Origin: Rhizobium sp.
GTDB lineage: Bacteria; Pseudomonadota; Alphaproteobacteria; Rhizobiales; Rhizobiaceae
Direction: 5' to 3'
DNA: 64,000 bases
Assembly (NCBI GenBank): GCA_028290545.1
Contig: JAQGJP010000026.1
Coordinates: forward strand, 62,001 to 126,000
Shown: piece after piece, positions 1 to 8,102 of the stretch
Position numbering within the stretch: position 1 is the stretch's first letter
Layout: each line of letters begins with the position of its first letter
Program-made: the position numbers and the translations under genes
The notes under the pieces: generated by a model
What the model saw: only the letters and a program-made list of their open reading frames with translations
Told to the model about the DNA's origin: nothing
Databases searched by the model: none

Positions 1-317
1 TGGATCATCCGGGCGATCGCATAGAGATGCCGGGCGCGCTGGTGTCCCGAGAGCTTCGCCCACGGAGCCTGCGCCTTGCGGGCGGCATTGACAGCGGCAT
101 CGACATCTTCCGCCGTGCCGATCGCGATCCTGGCAAGCTCGGCGCTGGTGGCCGGTTCATAGGTGGCGAAACCCTTGCCCGAAGACGAGGGCTGGAACGT
201 GCCATTGATGAAGTGGCCGAATGTGGAATTGTGACGCTTCAGCCAACTCCGCGCTTCGGTGTCGGCTTCGGGTGCGGGACCATAGGACATTTCGTCGAAA
301 TACTTTGCAACAGACAT
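1..317 (-). CDS. Aldehyde dehydrogenase, N-terminal part (runs off the window)
   Basis: The first 105 residues of an NAD(P)-dependent aldehyde dehydrogenase are encoded; the catalytic Cys and Glu lie outside the window. The visible part has the typical N-terminal pattern: an FINGTF segment, then YEPATSAELARIAIGTAEDV and an AARKAQAPWAKLSGHQRARHLYAIA helix region. The ATG at 315-317 is four bases downstream of the deoC stop, so the two genes are almost certainly co-transcribed. Known context: in rhizobia an aldehyde dehydrogenase often sits beside deoC and may remove the acetaldehyde that DeoC releases; this role is inferred from position. Family assignment is firm, substrate is not. Confidence 0.85.
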   Translation of the reverse strand, partial: MSVAKYFDEMSYGPAPEADTEARSWLKRHNSTFGHFINGTFQPSSSGKGFATYEPATSAELARIAIGTAEDVDAAVNAARKAQAPWAKLSGHQRARHLYAIARMI

Positions 318-321
318 GTTC

Positions 322-1317
322 TTATCCAATCGGGTGTCTGACGAAGGCCGAATAGGCTCCGGTCACGTGATGTTCGAGCTGGCGCTCGATATCGGCAAGC
401 AGGCTCGATGCGCCGATGCGGAAAAGATCCGGCTCCAGCCATTCGCGGCCCAGTTCCTCCTTCATCAGGAACTGGTAGTTCAGCACGTCCTTGGCGGTCG
501 AAATGCCGCCGGCGGGCTTGTAGCCGACCTTGAACCCGGTGCGTTCCTGATATTCGCGGATCATACGGATCATGATCAAGGTCACCAGCAGCGTGGCATT
601 GGTGCCCTCCTTGCCGGTCGAGGTCTTGATGAAATCGGCGCCCGCCATCATGCAGACCAGCGAGGCGCGTGCGACGTTTCGCAGCGTCTTCAGGTCGCCG
701 GTCGCGAGAATCGCCTTGACATGCGCGTCACCGCAGGCAGCGCGGTATTCCTGCATTTCCTTGTAGAGCGCCTGCCAGTTGCCGGTCAGCACATGCTCGC
801 GGGTGATGACGATATCGATCTCGCGGGCGCCATCGGCAACGGAAGCCTCGATCTCCCTGAGCTTGGTGTCATGCGGCGAAAGGCCGGCGGGAAAACCCGT
901 CGAGACGGCGGCGACCGGAATGCCGGTGCCGTCCAGAGCCTCGACGGCGGTTGCCACGAAACGGTGATAGACGCAGATCGCGCCGGTGGTGATCCTGCGG
1001 TCGCCCATGCCCAGTGCCTCGAGAATATCGGGACGAACCGGATTGGCCGCCTTGGCGCAGAGGCGCTTGACGCGGCCTGCGGTGTCGTCGCCATTCAGCG
1101 TCGTCAGGTCGATGCAGGTCAGCGCCTTCAGGAGCCAGGCAGCCTGGGCATCCTTCTTCACGGTACGGCGGCCCGGCAGCGTCGCGACGCGCCGTTCTCC
1201 AGCCGAGAGATTGACCCGCTGATCCATCACCCAGCCGAGATCCAGCTCCATGCCCGGATTGCGCGGCCATCCGTGATTTGCCATTCCCAAGGGTTTGTCG
1301 ATTGTCGATTTGTCCAC
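322..1317 (-). CDS. deoC: Deoxyribose-phosphate aldolase
   Basis: The enzyme cleaves 2-deoxyribose 5-phosphate to glyceraldehyde 3-phosphate and acetaldehyde in the cytoplasm, the last step of deoxynucleoside breakdown. The 331-residue protein has the class I aldolase signatures: K231 in FIKTSTGK is the expected Schiff-base lysine, K267 in GYKPAGG the second active-site lysine, and HVKAILATGDL a barrel strand. It is longer than the 220-residue short DeoC group because of an N-terminal extension of roughly 60 residues, as in the long DeoC subgroup. The ATG at 1315-1317 follows a non-coding stretch with a DeoR-type palindrome, so repression by the upstream DeoR protein is likely. Confidence 0.95.
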   Translation of the reverse strand: MDKSTIDKPLGMANHGWPRNPGMELDLGWVMDQRVNLSAGERRVATLPGRRTVKKDAQAAWLLKALTCIDLTTLNGDDTAGRVKRLCAKAANPVRPDILEALGMGDRRITTGAICVYHRFVATAVEALDGTGIPVAAVSTGFPAGLSPHDTKLREIEASVADGAREIDIVITREHVLTGNWQALYKEMQEYRAACGDAHVKAILATGDLKTLRNVARASLVCMMAGADFIKTSTGKEGTNATLLVTLIMIRMIREYQERTGFKVGYKPAGGISTAKDVLNYQFLMKEELGREWLEPDLFRIGASSLLADIERQLEHHVTGAYSAFVRHPIG

Positions 1318-1349
1318 ATCAGCCTCCCGGCCCTGCCAATGGCAGCGAT

Positions 1350-1365
1350 TGTTATATTTTTAACA
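1350..1365. promoter_or_regulatory. Candidate DeoR operator in the deoC leader
   Basis: A perfect 5-bp inverted repeat TGTTA-N6-TAACA sits 33 bp upstream of the deoC start. The same arms and the same 6-base spacing recur at 2243-2258, upstream of the DeoR gene; the shared block extends to TAACAGAT. A further TGTTA half-site is at 1372-1376. That the DeoR protein between the two sites binds them is inference. Confidence 0.6.
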
Positions 1366-1441
1366 GATGAATGTTACTTTTACACCAAAACCGCAAATCG
1401 TCAACTGCAATATCGGCTCCAAGCAAGGCTGGAATTGGGCG

Positions 1442-2173
1442 TCATGCATTTTCTTCCGGTTCCCATGCGCCGTCTTCGGTGTAAATGGCATCGAAATCAT
1501 CGGCCCCGGCAAAGAAGGCGGGCCGGATGCGGCCAATCTTGCTGTTGTCGAGGACCAGGATATTCTTTGCCGAAATGCTCATCGCCTTGCGCTTGATTTC
1601 CGCCTCGTGGAAATGAATGCAGGTGGCGCCACGGCTTCCGTCAAGCCCGGCAGCGGAGAGAATGGCCGTGTTGACGCCAAGCTCGTCCAGCACCTGTAAG
1701 GCGGATGCGCCGGAGAATGACGCGGAGGCGGGATGGTAGACGCCGCCCATCATCACCAGCCTGATATGCGGTTTTTGCGTCAATTTTTCAGCAATATTAA
1801 GCGCATAGCACACAACCGTCAGCGGCATCGCATCCGGCAGAAGATCGACGAGATGGATCAGCGTCGTACCGCAATCGATGAAGATCGTGTCTTCGGCGCG
1901 AATGTGATCCAGAGCATGGGTGCAGGCCTTGCGCTTGGCGGATGCATGCTTGTCTGCGGCCGCCGCAAGCTCATAAGGCTGCTCCGGCTCGACCGCCTGG
2001 GCCGGCATGATATGACCGCCGAGATAGGCAAAGCGGTCGGTCTCGCCGGCAATATCGCGGCGGATGGTCATCTCGGAAACACCGAGGGCGGCGGCCGCAT
2101 CCTTGAGATGCACGACGCCCCGCTCCAGGATCAGCGTCCCGAGCATGTCGAGCCGTTCCCTATTGCGCGTCAT
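1442..2173 (-). CDS. deoR: DeoR-family transcriptional regulator
   Basis: A 243-residue repressor of the DeoR sugar-phosphate-sensing family. Residues 6-57 form the DeoR-type helix-turn-helix, with ALGVSEMTIRRDI as recognition region; the rest is the DeoRC effector domain with the conserved DCGTT phosphate-binding loop near residue 100 and LDNSKIGR near the C-terminus. It lies directly upstream of deoC on the same strand, separated by 124 bp that hold a palindrome matching one before its own start, which suggests control of deoC-aldehyde dehydrogenase and autorepression. Deoxyribose 5-phosphate is the expected ligand, by analogy. Confidence 0.85.
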   Translation of the reverse strand: MTRNRERLDMLGTLILERGVVHLKDAAAALGVSEMTIRRDIAGETDRFAYLGGHIMPAQAVEPEQPYELAAAADKHASAKRKACTHALDHIRAEDTIFIDCGTTLIHLVDLLPDAMPLTVVCYALNIAEKLTQKPHIRLVMMGGVYHPASASFSGASALQVLDELGVNTAILSAAGLDGSRGATCIHFHEAEIKRKAMSISAKNILVLDNSKIGRIRPAFFAGADDFDAIYTEDGAWEPEENA

Positions 2174-2242
2174 CGACCGTACCCCCGCTCATCGATCCAG
2201 GCGGGAACCATGCCGGCAATTTTGTGAATCGTCAATACAATC

Positions 2243-2258
2243 TGTTATTTTCATAACA
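2243..2258. promoter_or_regulatory. Candidate DeoR operator upstream of deoR
   Basis: TGTTA-N6-TAACA, perfect arms, 70 bp before the deoR start. It is the partner of the site at 1350-1365, in inverted orientation. An extra AACAGAT half-site lies at 2271-2277. Interpretation as an autoregulatory site is inferred from the match and position. Confidence 0.6.
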
Positions 2259-2286
2259 AATCCTTCACAAAACAGATTATCCGGTT

Positions 2287-3051
2287 TCAATCATAGGCCT
2301 GTTTCAGGTCCTTGAGGCTGCTGACCAGCACGGCGGCGTCCGAGCCGATGGCTAACATCGTTGCGCCGAGTTCAAGATAGCGCTTCGCATAGGCCTGATC
2401 GGACATGTAGATGCCTGCTGCCTTGCCATGGGCGCGAATGCGCTTGATGGCATCTTCGATCGCCACCTGCACCGCCGGCGCGAAGATGTCGCCGGGATAA
2501 CCCATGTCTGCGGACAGGTCGGACGGGCCGATGAACACACAATCGACGCCCTCGGTTGTGGCGATCGCATCGAGTGCCGCGATACCGGCCCGGCTTTCGA
2601 TCTGCAGCATCAGGCAGATCTGATCGTCGGCGGTGGCGATATAGTTATCGATCGTGCCGAAACTGGTGGCGCGCGCCGAGCCCGCACCGACACCGCGGAT
2701 ACCGCGCGGCGGATAGCGTACCGCCTTGACCAGCATTTCCGCCTGTTTTCCGCTTTCCACCATCGGGATCAGCAGCGATTGCGCACCCATGTCGAGCAAC
2801 TGCTTGATCATGTAGACCTCACCGGTCGGAGGCCGCACGGCCACCGGCGACGGCGAATTCCTGAGCACCTGCAATTGCTCCACGATCGTCCGCAGATCGT
2901 TGGGCGCATGTTCGGCATCGATCATCAGCCAGTCAAAGCCGATATAGCCGGCAAGCTCGGCGGTGTAGCTGTTGGCCATCGACAGCCAGAGGCCGGTGGT
3001 GGTCTCGCCATTGTTGAGACGGGCCTTGAGGCGATTTTCAGGAGCGGGCAT
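2287..3051 (-). CDS. HpcH/HpaI-family aldolase
   Basis: A 254-residue class II pyruvate aldolase of the HpaI family, which cleaves 2-keto-3-deoxy/4-hydroxy acids to pyruvate and an aldehyde. Visible active-site residues are H48 in DAEHAPND, R73 in VRPP, E152 in LQIES and D178 in FIGPSDLSADMG; the last two are the metal ligands. The ATG at 3049-3051 is chosen because it begins at the usual family N-terminus and follows the upstream flavoprotein gene by 19 bp; a longer frame would overlap that gene. The pair is probably one transcript. The exact substrate cannot be read from sequence. Confidence 0.88.
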   Translation of the reverse strand: MPAPENRLKARLNNGETTTGLWLSMANSYTAELAGYIGFDWLMIDAEHAPNDLRTIVEQLQVLRNSPSPVAVRPPTGEVYMIKQLLDMGAQSLLIPMVESGKQAEMLVKAVRYPPRGIRGVGAGSARATSFGTIDNYIATADDQICLMLQIESRAGIAALDAIATTEGVDCVFIGPSDLSADMGYPGDIFAPAVQVAIEDAIKRIRAHGKAAGIYMSDQAYAKRYLELGATMLAIGSDAAVLVSSLKDLKQAYD

Positions 3052-3070
3052 GGGGAAAACTCCGAATCTG

Positions 3071-4279
3071 CTAAAGCAATGATTTGAGGCTGAAAGAATG
3101 ATCCTCGACCTGCGCACGTGTGAGCGTCTTGCCGCCCTCGAGGATGCGCCGGGCGATCATATAGGTGGCGCCGTCGTTCAGGCAATCGGCTGCGAGAAAT
3201 TCTTCGCCGCGGAAGTAGAAGTGCGATTTCGCGCCTTCGCGGACGCCGGGGCGGGTGATGACGTGGCTGTAACCGGTGTTGAGACCGGCGATCTGCAACT
3301 TGAGTTCGAACTGGTCCGACCAGAACCATGGGACGGGCTTGTAGTCGAGATTGGCGCCCATGATGTTCTGCGCGGCGACGATACCCATGTCATTGGCGTT
3401 CTGCACCGATTCCAGCCGGATCATCATGCCCTTGTAGGGAAAGGAGGCGCAGTCTCCGATCGCCAGGATCGACGGATCGGAGGCCTTCAGATGCTGATCG
3501 ACCACGATGCCGTTCGCCACATCCAGGCCGCAGGCTTCGGAAAGCACTGTATCCGGCATCACGCCGATGCCGGTGATGATGAAATCGGCCGATATCACCG
3601 AACCGTCGGTCAGCTCGACGCCGCTCGCCTGCCCGTCACGCTCGACGATGCGGACGAGACTGGCATTTTCAAAAATGCGGACGCCATGCGCATGATGCAG
3701 GGAGCGGACATCGTCGGCCGTTTCCGCCGACGCGACACGCTTGAGAATTCTGTCGGCAGCCTCGATGACCGTGACGGTGACACCTTTCTTGGCGGCTTCC
3801 GAGGCGGCTTCGAGGCCGATATAGCCGCCGCCGATCACCACCAGCCGCGCGCCTTCGGTCATCCGCTCCATGAGGGCCCGTGCATCCCCGAGATCGCGCA
3901 TGACGAAGACATTCGGCAGCGTTCCGCCGATTGCTTCCGGCAGGCGGCGGGGCCGTGCGCCGGTCGCGAACACCAGATGGTCATAGGCAAGCACCTCGCC
4001 GTTCGACAACGACACTGCCTTCGCGTGCCGATCGATAGCTTCGACACGGAGCGCGCTTTTCAGGGCAATTGCATTGGTCCCATACCAGTCAGCCGGCCGG
4101 AACAGGATCTGATCGAACGTCACTTTGCCGGACATGAATGCCTTGGACAGCGGCGGCCGCTGATAGGGCAGATCCCGATCGCCGTTGACAATGGTGATTT
4201 CCGCATCGGCGGAGAGCTTGCGCAGTTCCGCGGCCAGCGCCAGGGCAGCGTGGCTGCCGCCTATGACAAGAGTTTTCAT
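3071..4279 (-). CDS. FAD-dependent oxidoreductase, ferredoxin/rubredoxin reductase type
   Basis: A 402-residue flavoprotein of the pyridine-nucleotide-disulfide family that passes electrons from NAD(P)H to a small redox partner, usually a ferredoxin feeding an oxygenase. It has an N-terminal FAD fold beginning VIGGSHAALALAAELR, a second nucleotide fold VVIGGGYIGLEAASEAAKKG near residue 145, the FAD-binding IGDCASFP, and a C-terminal reductase domain. The ATG at 4277-4279 places the FAD motif at residue 4, as is normal. No ferredoxin or oxygenase gene lies nearby, so its partner is unknown. It is followed by the HpaI aldolase gene. Confidence 0.85.
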   Translation of the reverse strand: MKTLVIGGSHAALALAAELRKLSADAEITIVNGDRDLPYQRPPLSKAFMSGKVTFDQILFRPADWYGTNAIALKSALRVEAIDRHAKAVSLSNGEVLAYDHLVFATGARPRRLPEAIGGTLPNVFVMRDLGDARALMERMTEGARLVVIGGGYIGLEAASEAAKKGVTVTVIEAADRILKRVASAETADDVRSLHHAHGVRIFENASLVRIVERDGQASGVELTDGSVISADFIITGIGVMPDTVLSEACGLDVANGIVVDQHLKASDPSILAIGDCASFPYKGMMIRLESVQNANDMGIVAAQNIMGANLDYKPVPWFWSDQFELKLQIAGLNTGYSHVITRPGVREGAKSHFYFRGEEFLAADCLNDGATYMIARRILEGGKTLTRAQVEDHSFSLKSLL

Positions 4280-4492
4280 TCCGGCCCCGTGTAAATATCT
4301 AACTACGGCATCTTGAACATGATTTCCGGAATTTCGGCAAGACATGCGTTGGTGCGCGACGATCCGCAGTCCGCTTTGCGGCGTTATGCGAATGAGAGCA
4401 ACACAATTGCGCGTTGGCAATTTACAATCGTCATTTCGCTACTCTATGGTGGAGGATGATAGGCTTCTCTCATTTGTCTGGAAAAATACTGC

Positions 4493-5371
4493 ATGGTTGA
4501 AAGTCCGGAGGATCGGATCCGCAATCTCTCCATCTGGCGTGGAAAGATCGACATCGAGCCACTGTCGGGAGGCATGACCAACCGCAATTTCCTTGTGAGG
4601 GATCGGGAAAAGACGGTTGCCGTGCGGCTAGGCGAAGATATTCCTGTCCACATGATCAGCCGCGCCAATGAACTCGCAGCCAGTCGCGCGGCGCATGCTG
4701 CGGGGATTTCGCCGGCAATCCTGCATCATGCACCGGGCATACTGGTGATGGATTATATCGAGGCGAAGACGCTGACGCCGGCGGATATCGACAAGGCGAC
4801 GATGATCAAGCGGATCATTCCGCTTCTGCGCACGTGTCATGAGGAAATCCCGAAACATTTCCGCGGGCCGACAATGATCTTCTGGGTGTTTCAGGTGATC
4901 CGCGACTATGCCAATACCTTGAAGAATGACGAGAACACCAATCTGCCCGATATTCGCGGCCTGCTGCAGAAGGCGGCGAGACTGGAGTCGGCAGCAGGAC
5001 CATTCAGCATCGTCTTTGGGCACAATGACCTGCTGGCGGCCAATTTTCTGGATGACGGCAAGAAGCTCTGGCTGATCGACTGGGATTATGCCGGCTTCAA
5101 CTCACCGCTGTTCGATCTCGGCGGGCTCGCCTCCAACAATTCCCTGCCCTCCGAACGCGAGACCTCCCTGCTCGAAGCCTATTTCGAAGCCGCCGTGAAC
5201 GAGCCGCTCTGGCGGCGCTACCAGGCGATGAAATGCGCCTCGCTGCTACGCGAAACGCTATGGAGCATGGTCTCCGAGATCCATTCGACCATCGGCTTCG
5301 ACTATAATACATACACGGCGGAAAACCGGGCGCGCTTCGACAGCGCCTATGCCGCATTCCAGGAAATCTGA
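4493..5371 (+). CDS. Choline/ethanolamine kinase-like phosphotransferase (APH family)
   Basis: A 292-residue small-molecule kinase with the protein-kinase-like fold of the aminoglycoside phosphotransferase/choline kinase family. The catalytic loop reads FGHNDLLAANF with D179 as base, and IDWDYAG (D196) supplies the metal-binding aspartate; an N-terminal GGMTNRNF stretch matches the nucleotide loop of choline/thiamine kinases. It is divergent from the flavoprotein gene, with 213 bp between them. The next genes downstream concern methylated glycine breakdown, so an amino-alcohol substrate is attractive but unproven. Confidence 0.8.
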   Translation: MVESPEDRIRNLSIWRGKIDIEPLSGGMTNRNFLVRDREKTVAVRLGEDIPVHMISRANELAASRAAHAAGISPAILHHAPGILVMDYIEAKTLTPADIDKATMIKRIIPLLRTCHEEIPKHFRGPTMIFWVFQVIRDYANTLKNDENTNLPDIRGLLQKAARLESAAGPFSIVFGHNDLLAANFLDDGKKLWLIDWDYAGFNSPLFDLGGLASNNSLPSERETSLLEAYFEAAVNEPLWRRYQAMKCASLLRETLWSMVSEIHSTIGFDYNTYTAENRARFDSAYAAFQEI

Positions 5372-5378
5372 GGGTACG

Positions 5379-5650
5379 AGAGCCTTTCATGGCCAAGTGG
5401 AAACAGTTCTGTTGGCTCAAACGGAGTCGGATATCAGACCGGCCGGCGCGCGTCGTAGCCAAAGCATACGGCCAAGCCGGCCGGCCTGATAGGCGACCCG
5501 TTTCAGCCAACCCGAAGGGCCGGGCATCTTTCCGCCAGGAAAAGAGCGATAGCCTCGTCCGTACGTTTGGGTACGACCTTCGGCAATCGCTCTTTTCCTG
5601 GCAAAAACCTGCTCCGGCAGAACTATTTCCATTTGGCCATGAAAGGCTCT
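5379..5650. repeat. 272-bp mosaic element of nested inverted repeats
   Basis: Terminal inverted repeats of 33 bp (5379-5411 and 5618-5650) match at 31 positions. Inside them are two further hairpins: 5411-5447 pairs with 5476-5511 around a GC-rich GCCGGCCGGC core, and 5534-5554 pairs with 5582-5602 at 20 of 21 positions. Folded, the whole element would make an outer stem closing two inner hairpins. No clear target-site duplication and no coding capacity were seen. The right end supplies GAAAGG eight bases before the ATG of the next gene. The architecture recalls rhizobial intergenic mosaic elements (RIME) and palindromic repeats, but identity to a named family is not claimed. Confidence 0.8.
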
Positions 5651-5653
5651 AGG

Positions 5654-8101
5654 ATGAAGGAACTACCGTCAACAGCGAAGATCGTGGTCATCGGCGGCGG
5701 CATTGTCGGCTGCTCGACGGCCTACCATCTCGGCAAGCTGGGCTTTACCGACACAGTTCTGCTTGAGCGCAAGAAGCTGACATCCGGATCGACCTTCCAT
5801 GCCGCCGGTCTCGTGGGGCAGCTGCGCACCAGCGCCAATATCACCCAGTTGCTCGGCCATTCCGTTAAACTGTACAAAACCCTGGAAGCCGAGACAGGTC
5901 TCGGCACCGGCTGGAAGATGAATGGCGGCATGCGGCTCGCCTGCAACAATGAACGCTGGACCGAGGTGAGGCGCCAGGCGACGACCGCCCATTCCTTCGG
6001 GCTGGAAATGCATCTTTTGTCGCCGAAGGAGGCGCAGGATCTCTGGCCGCTGATGCAGATCGATGACGTGGTGGGCGCGGCCTTCCTGCCGACTGACGGA
6101 CAGGCCAACCCGTCCGATATCACCCAGGCGCTCGCCAAGGGTGCGCGGATGGCGGGCGTCGGAATTTTCGAGGATACCGAGGTCGTCGATCTCGAGATCG
6201 ACAATGGCAGGATCCGCGCGGTCATCACCGATCGCGGCCGGATCGAATGCGAAAAGGTCGTGGTCTGCGCCGGCCAGTGGACGCGTGAATTTGCCGGCCG
6301 CTTCGGTGTCAACGTACCGCTGGTGTCCGTGCAGCACCAATATATGATCACCGAGGCTTTCGGCGTACCATCCGACCTGCCGACGCTGCGCGATCCGGAT
6401 CGCCTGACCTATTACAAGGAAGAGGTCGGCGGCCTGGTGATGGGCGGCTATGAGCCGAACCCGATCGGTTGGGCGGAAAATGGCATTCCGGAAGACTTCC
6501 ACTATACGCTGCTCGACAGCGACTTCAATCATTTCGAGCCGATCATGGAACTGGCGCTCGGACGGGTGCCGAAGCTCGAAACGGCAGGTATAAAGCAGTT
6601 GCTCAATGGACCGGAGAGTTTCACGCCGGACGGCAATTTCATACTCGGCGAAGCGCCGGAACTGAAGAATTTCTTCGTCGGTGCCGGTTTCAACGCCTTC
6701 GGCATCGCCTCGGGTGGCGGCGCGGGCATGGCGCTGGCCGAATGGGCCGCCAAGGGCGAAGCGCCCTACGACCTCTGGCCGGTCGATATCCGCCGTTTCG
6801 GCCGGCCGCATTTCGACACCGACTGGGTGCGCACCCGCACCTATGAAGCCTATGGCAAGCACTACACCATGGCCTGGCCGTTCGAAGAGCACTCCTCGGG
6901 CCGACCGGCGCGCAAATCGCCGCTTTACGAACGCCTGAAATCGCAAGGTGCCTGCTTCGGTGAAAAGCTCGGCTGGGAGCGACCGAACTGGTTTGCCGAC
7001 CAAACAAGCGGCGAAAAGCCGGAGGATGTCTATACCTATGGCCGGCAGAACTGGTTCGATGCCGTCGGCCGCGAGCACAAGGCCGCACGCGAGGCGGCGG
7101 TGATCTTCGACCAGACATCATTTGCGAAATTCGTGCTCAAGGGTCGCGACGCCGAACAGGCATTGCAATGGATCGCATCCAACAATGTCGGCAGAAAGCC
7201 CGGTGCGCTCACCTATACCCAGATGCTCAACGACAGAGGCGGGATCGAATGCGACCTGACCTGCGCCCGGATATCCGGCGATGAATATTACATCGTCACT
7301 GGCACCGGTTTTGCCACCCATGATTTCGACTGGATCCGGCGCAATATTCCCGATGGGCTGAATGCCAGCCTGATCGACGTGACCTCCGCCTGGACGGTGC
7401 TGTCGCTGATGGGGCCGAAAGCGCGGGATATTCTCGCCAGCATCACATCGGCCGACGTCTCCAACGCAGCGCTGCCCTTTGGCACGTTCAAGACGATCGG
7501 CATTGCCGGCGCGCCGGTCCGGGCGCTCAGGATCACCTATGTCGGCGAGCTCGGTTTCGAGCTGCATCTGCCGGTCGAATATGCCACCGGCGTCTATGAC
7601 CTGCTGATGGAAAAGGGCCGCGCACATGGACTGGCCAATGCCGGCTACCGGGCGATCGAAAGCCTCAGGCTGGAGAAGGGCTACCGCGCCTGGGGTTCGG
7701 ATATCGGCCCGGATCACACCGCGATCGAAGCAGGCCTCGGCTGGGCGGTGAAGATGAAATCCGGCATCGCCTTCCGTGGCCGCGAGGCGATCGAAAAACA
7801 GCTCCAAAACGGCGTGAAGAAATATCTCGCCGCGTTTACGGTCGATGATCCCGACGTCGTGCTGCTCGGCCGCGAGACGATTTATCGTGACGGCAAGCGC
7901 GCGGGCTGGCTGACTTCCGGCGGCTTTGGCTACACGGTAGGCAAATCGATTGGCTATGGCTATGTCCGCGATCCCGAAGGCGTAACAGCCGACCATGTCT
8001 TGTCGGGCAATTACGAGTTGGAAGTCGCCACCGAGCGCGTCAAAGCCAGTGTGTCGCTGCAGCCGTTCTATGATCCGGAAAACGCACGCGTGAAAGCGTA
8101 G
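5654..8101 (+). CDS. Dimethylglycine/sarcosine dehydrogenase (FAD oxidase plus GcvT domains)
   Basis: An 815-residue enzyme that oxidatively demethylates dimethylglycine or sarcosine. Residues 8-400 are a DAO-type FAD domain starting VVIGGGIVGCSTAYHLGKLG, with the SGSTFHAAGL motif whose His is the covalent flavin site in this family. The C-terminal half (about 430-815) is a folate-binding aminomethyltransferase-like domain that would capture the one-carbon unit. The ATG at 5654 is preferred: GAAAGG at 5641-5646 is a good ribosome site, and longer starts would lie in the palindromic element. The gene ends one base before the converging FGGY kinase gene. Choice between dimethylglycine and sarcosine is open. 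Confidence 0.88.
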   Translation: MKELPSTAKIVVIGGGIVGCSTAYHLGKLGFTDTVLLERKKLTSGSTFHAAGLVGQLRTSANITQLLGHSVKLYKTLEAETGLGTGWKMNGGMRLACNNERWTEVRRQATTAHSFGLEMHLLSPKEAQDLWPLMQIDDVVGAAFLPTDGQANPSDITQALAKGARMAGVGIFEDTEVVDLEIDNGRIRAVITDRGRIECEKVVVCAGQWTREFAGRFGVNVPLVSVQHQYMITEAFGVPSDLPTLRDPDRLTYYKEEVGGLVMGGYEPNPIGWAENGIPEDFHYTLLDSDFNHFEPIMELALGRVPKLETAGIKQLLNGPESFTPDGNFILGEAPELKNFFVGAGFNAFGIASGGGAGMALAEWAAKGEAPYDLWPVDIRRFGRPHFDTDWVRTRTYEAYGKHYTMAWPFEEHSSGRPARKSPLYERLKSQGACFGEKLGWERPNWFADQTSGEKPEDVYTYGRQNWFDAVGREHKAAREAAVIFDQTSFAKFVLKGRDAEQALQWIASNNVGRKPGALTYTQMLNDRGGIECDLTCARISGDEYYIVTGTGFATHDFDWIRRNIPDGLNASLIDVTSAWTVLSLMGPKARDILASITSADVSNAALPFGTFKTIGIAGAPVRALRITYVGELGFELHLPVEYATGVYDLLMEKGRAHGLANAGYRAIESLRLEKGYRAWGSDIGPDHTAIEAGLGWAVKMKSGIAFRGREAIEKQLQNGVKKYLAAFTVDDPDVVLLGRETIYRDGKRAGWLTSGGFGYTVGKSIGYGYVRDPEGVTADHVLSGNYELEVATERVKASVSLQPFYDPENARVKA

Positions 8102-8102
8102 G

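Noticed and set aside
5567..5653. Extended N-terminus of the dimethylglycine dehydrogenase through the palindromic element
   Set aside because: The extra 29 residues come from the inverted repeat, the FAD motif is already at the normal distance from ATG 5654, and GAAAGG fits that ATG.
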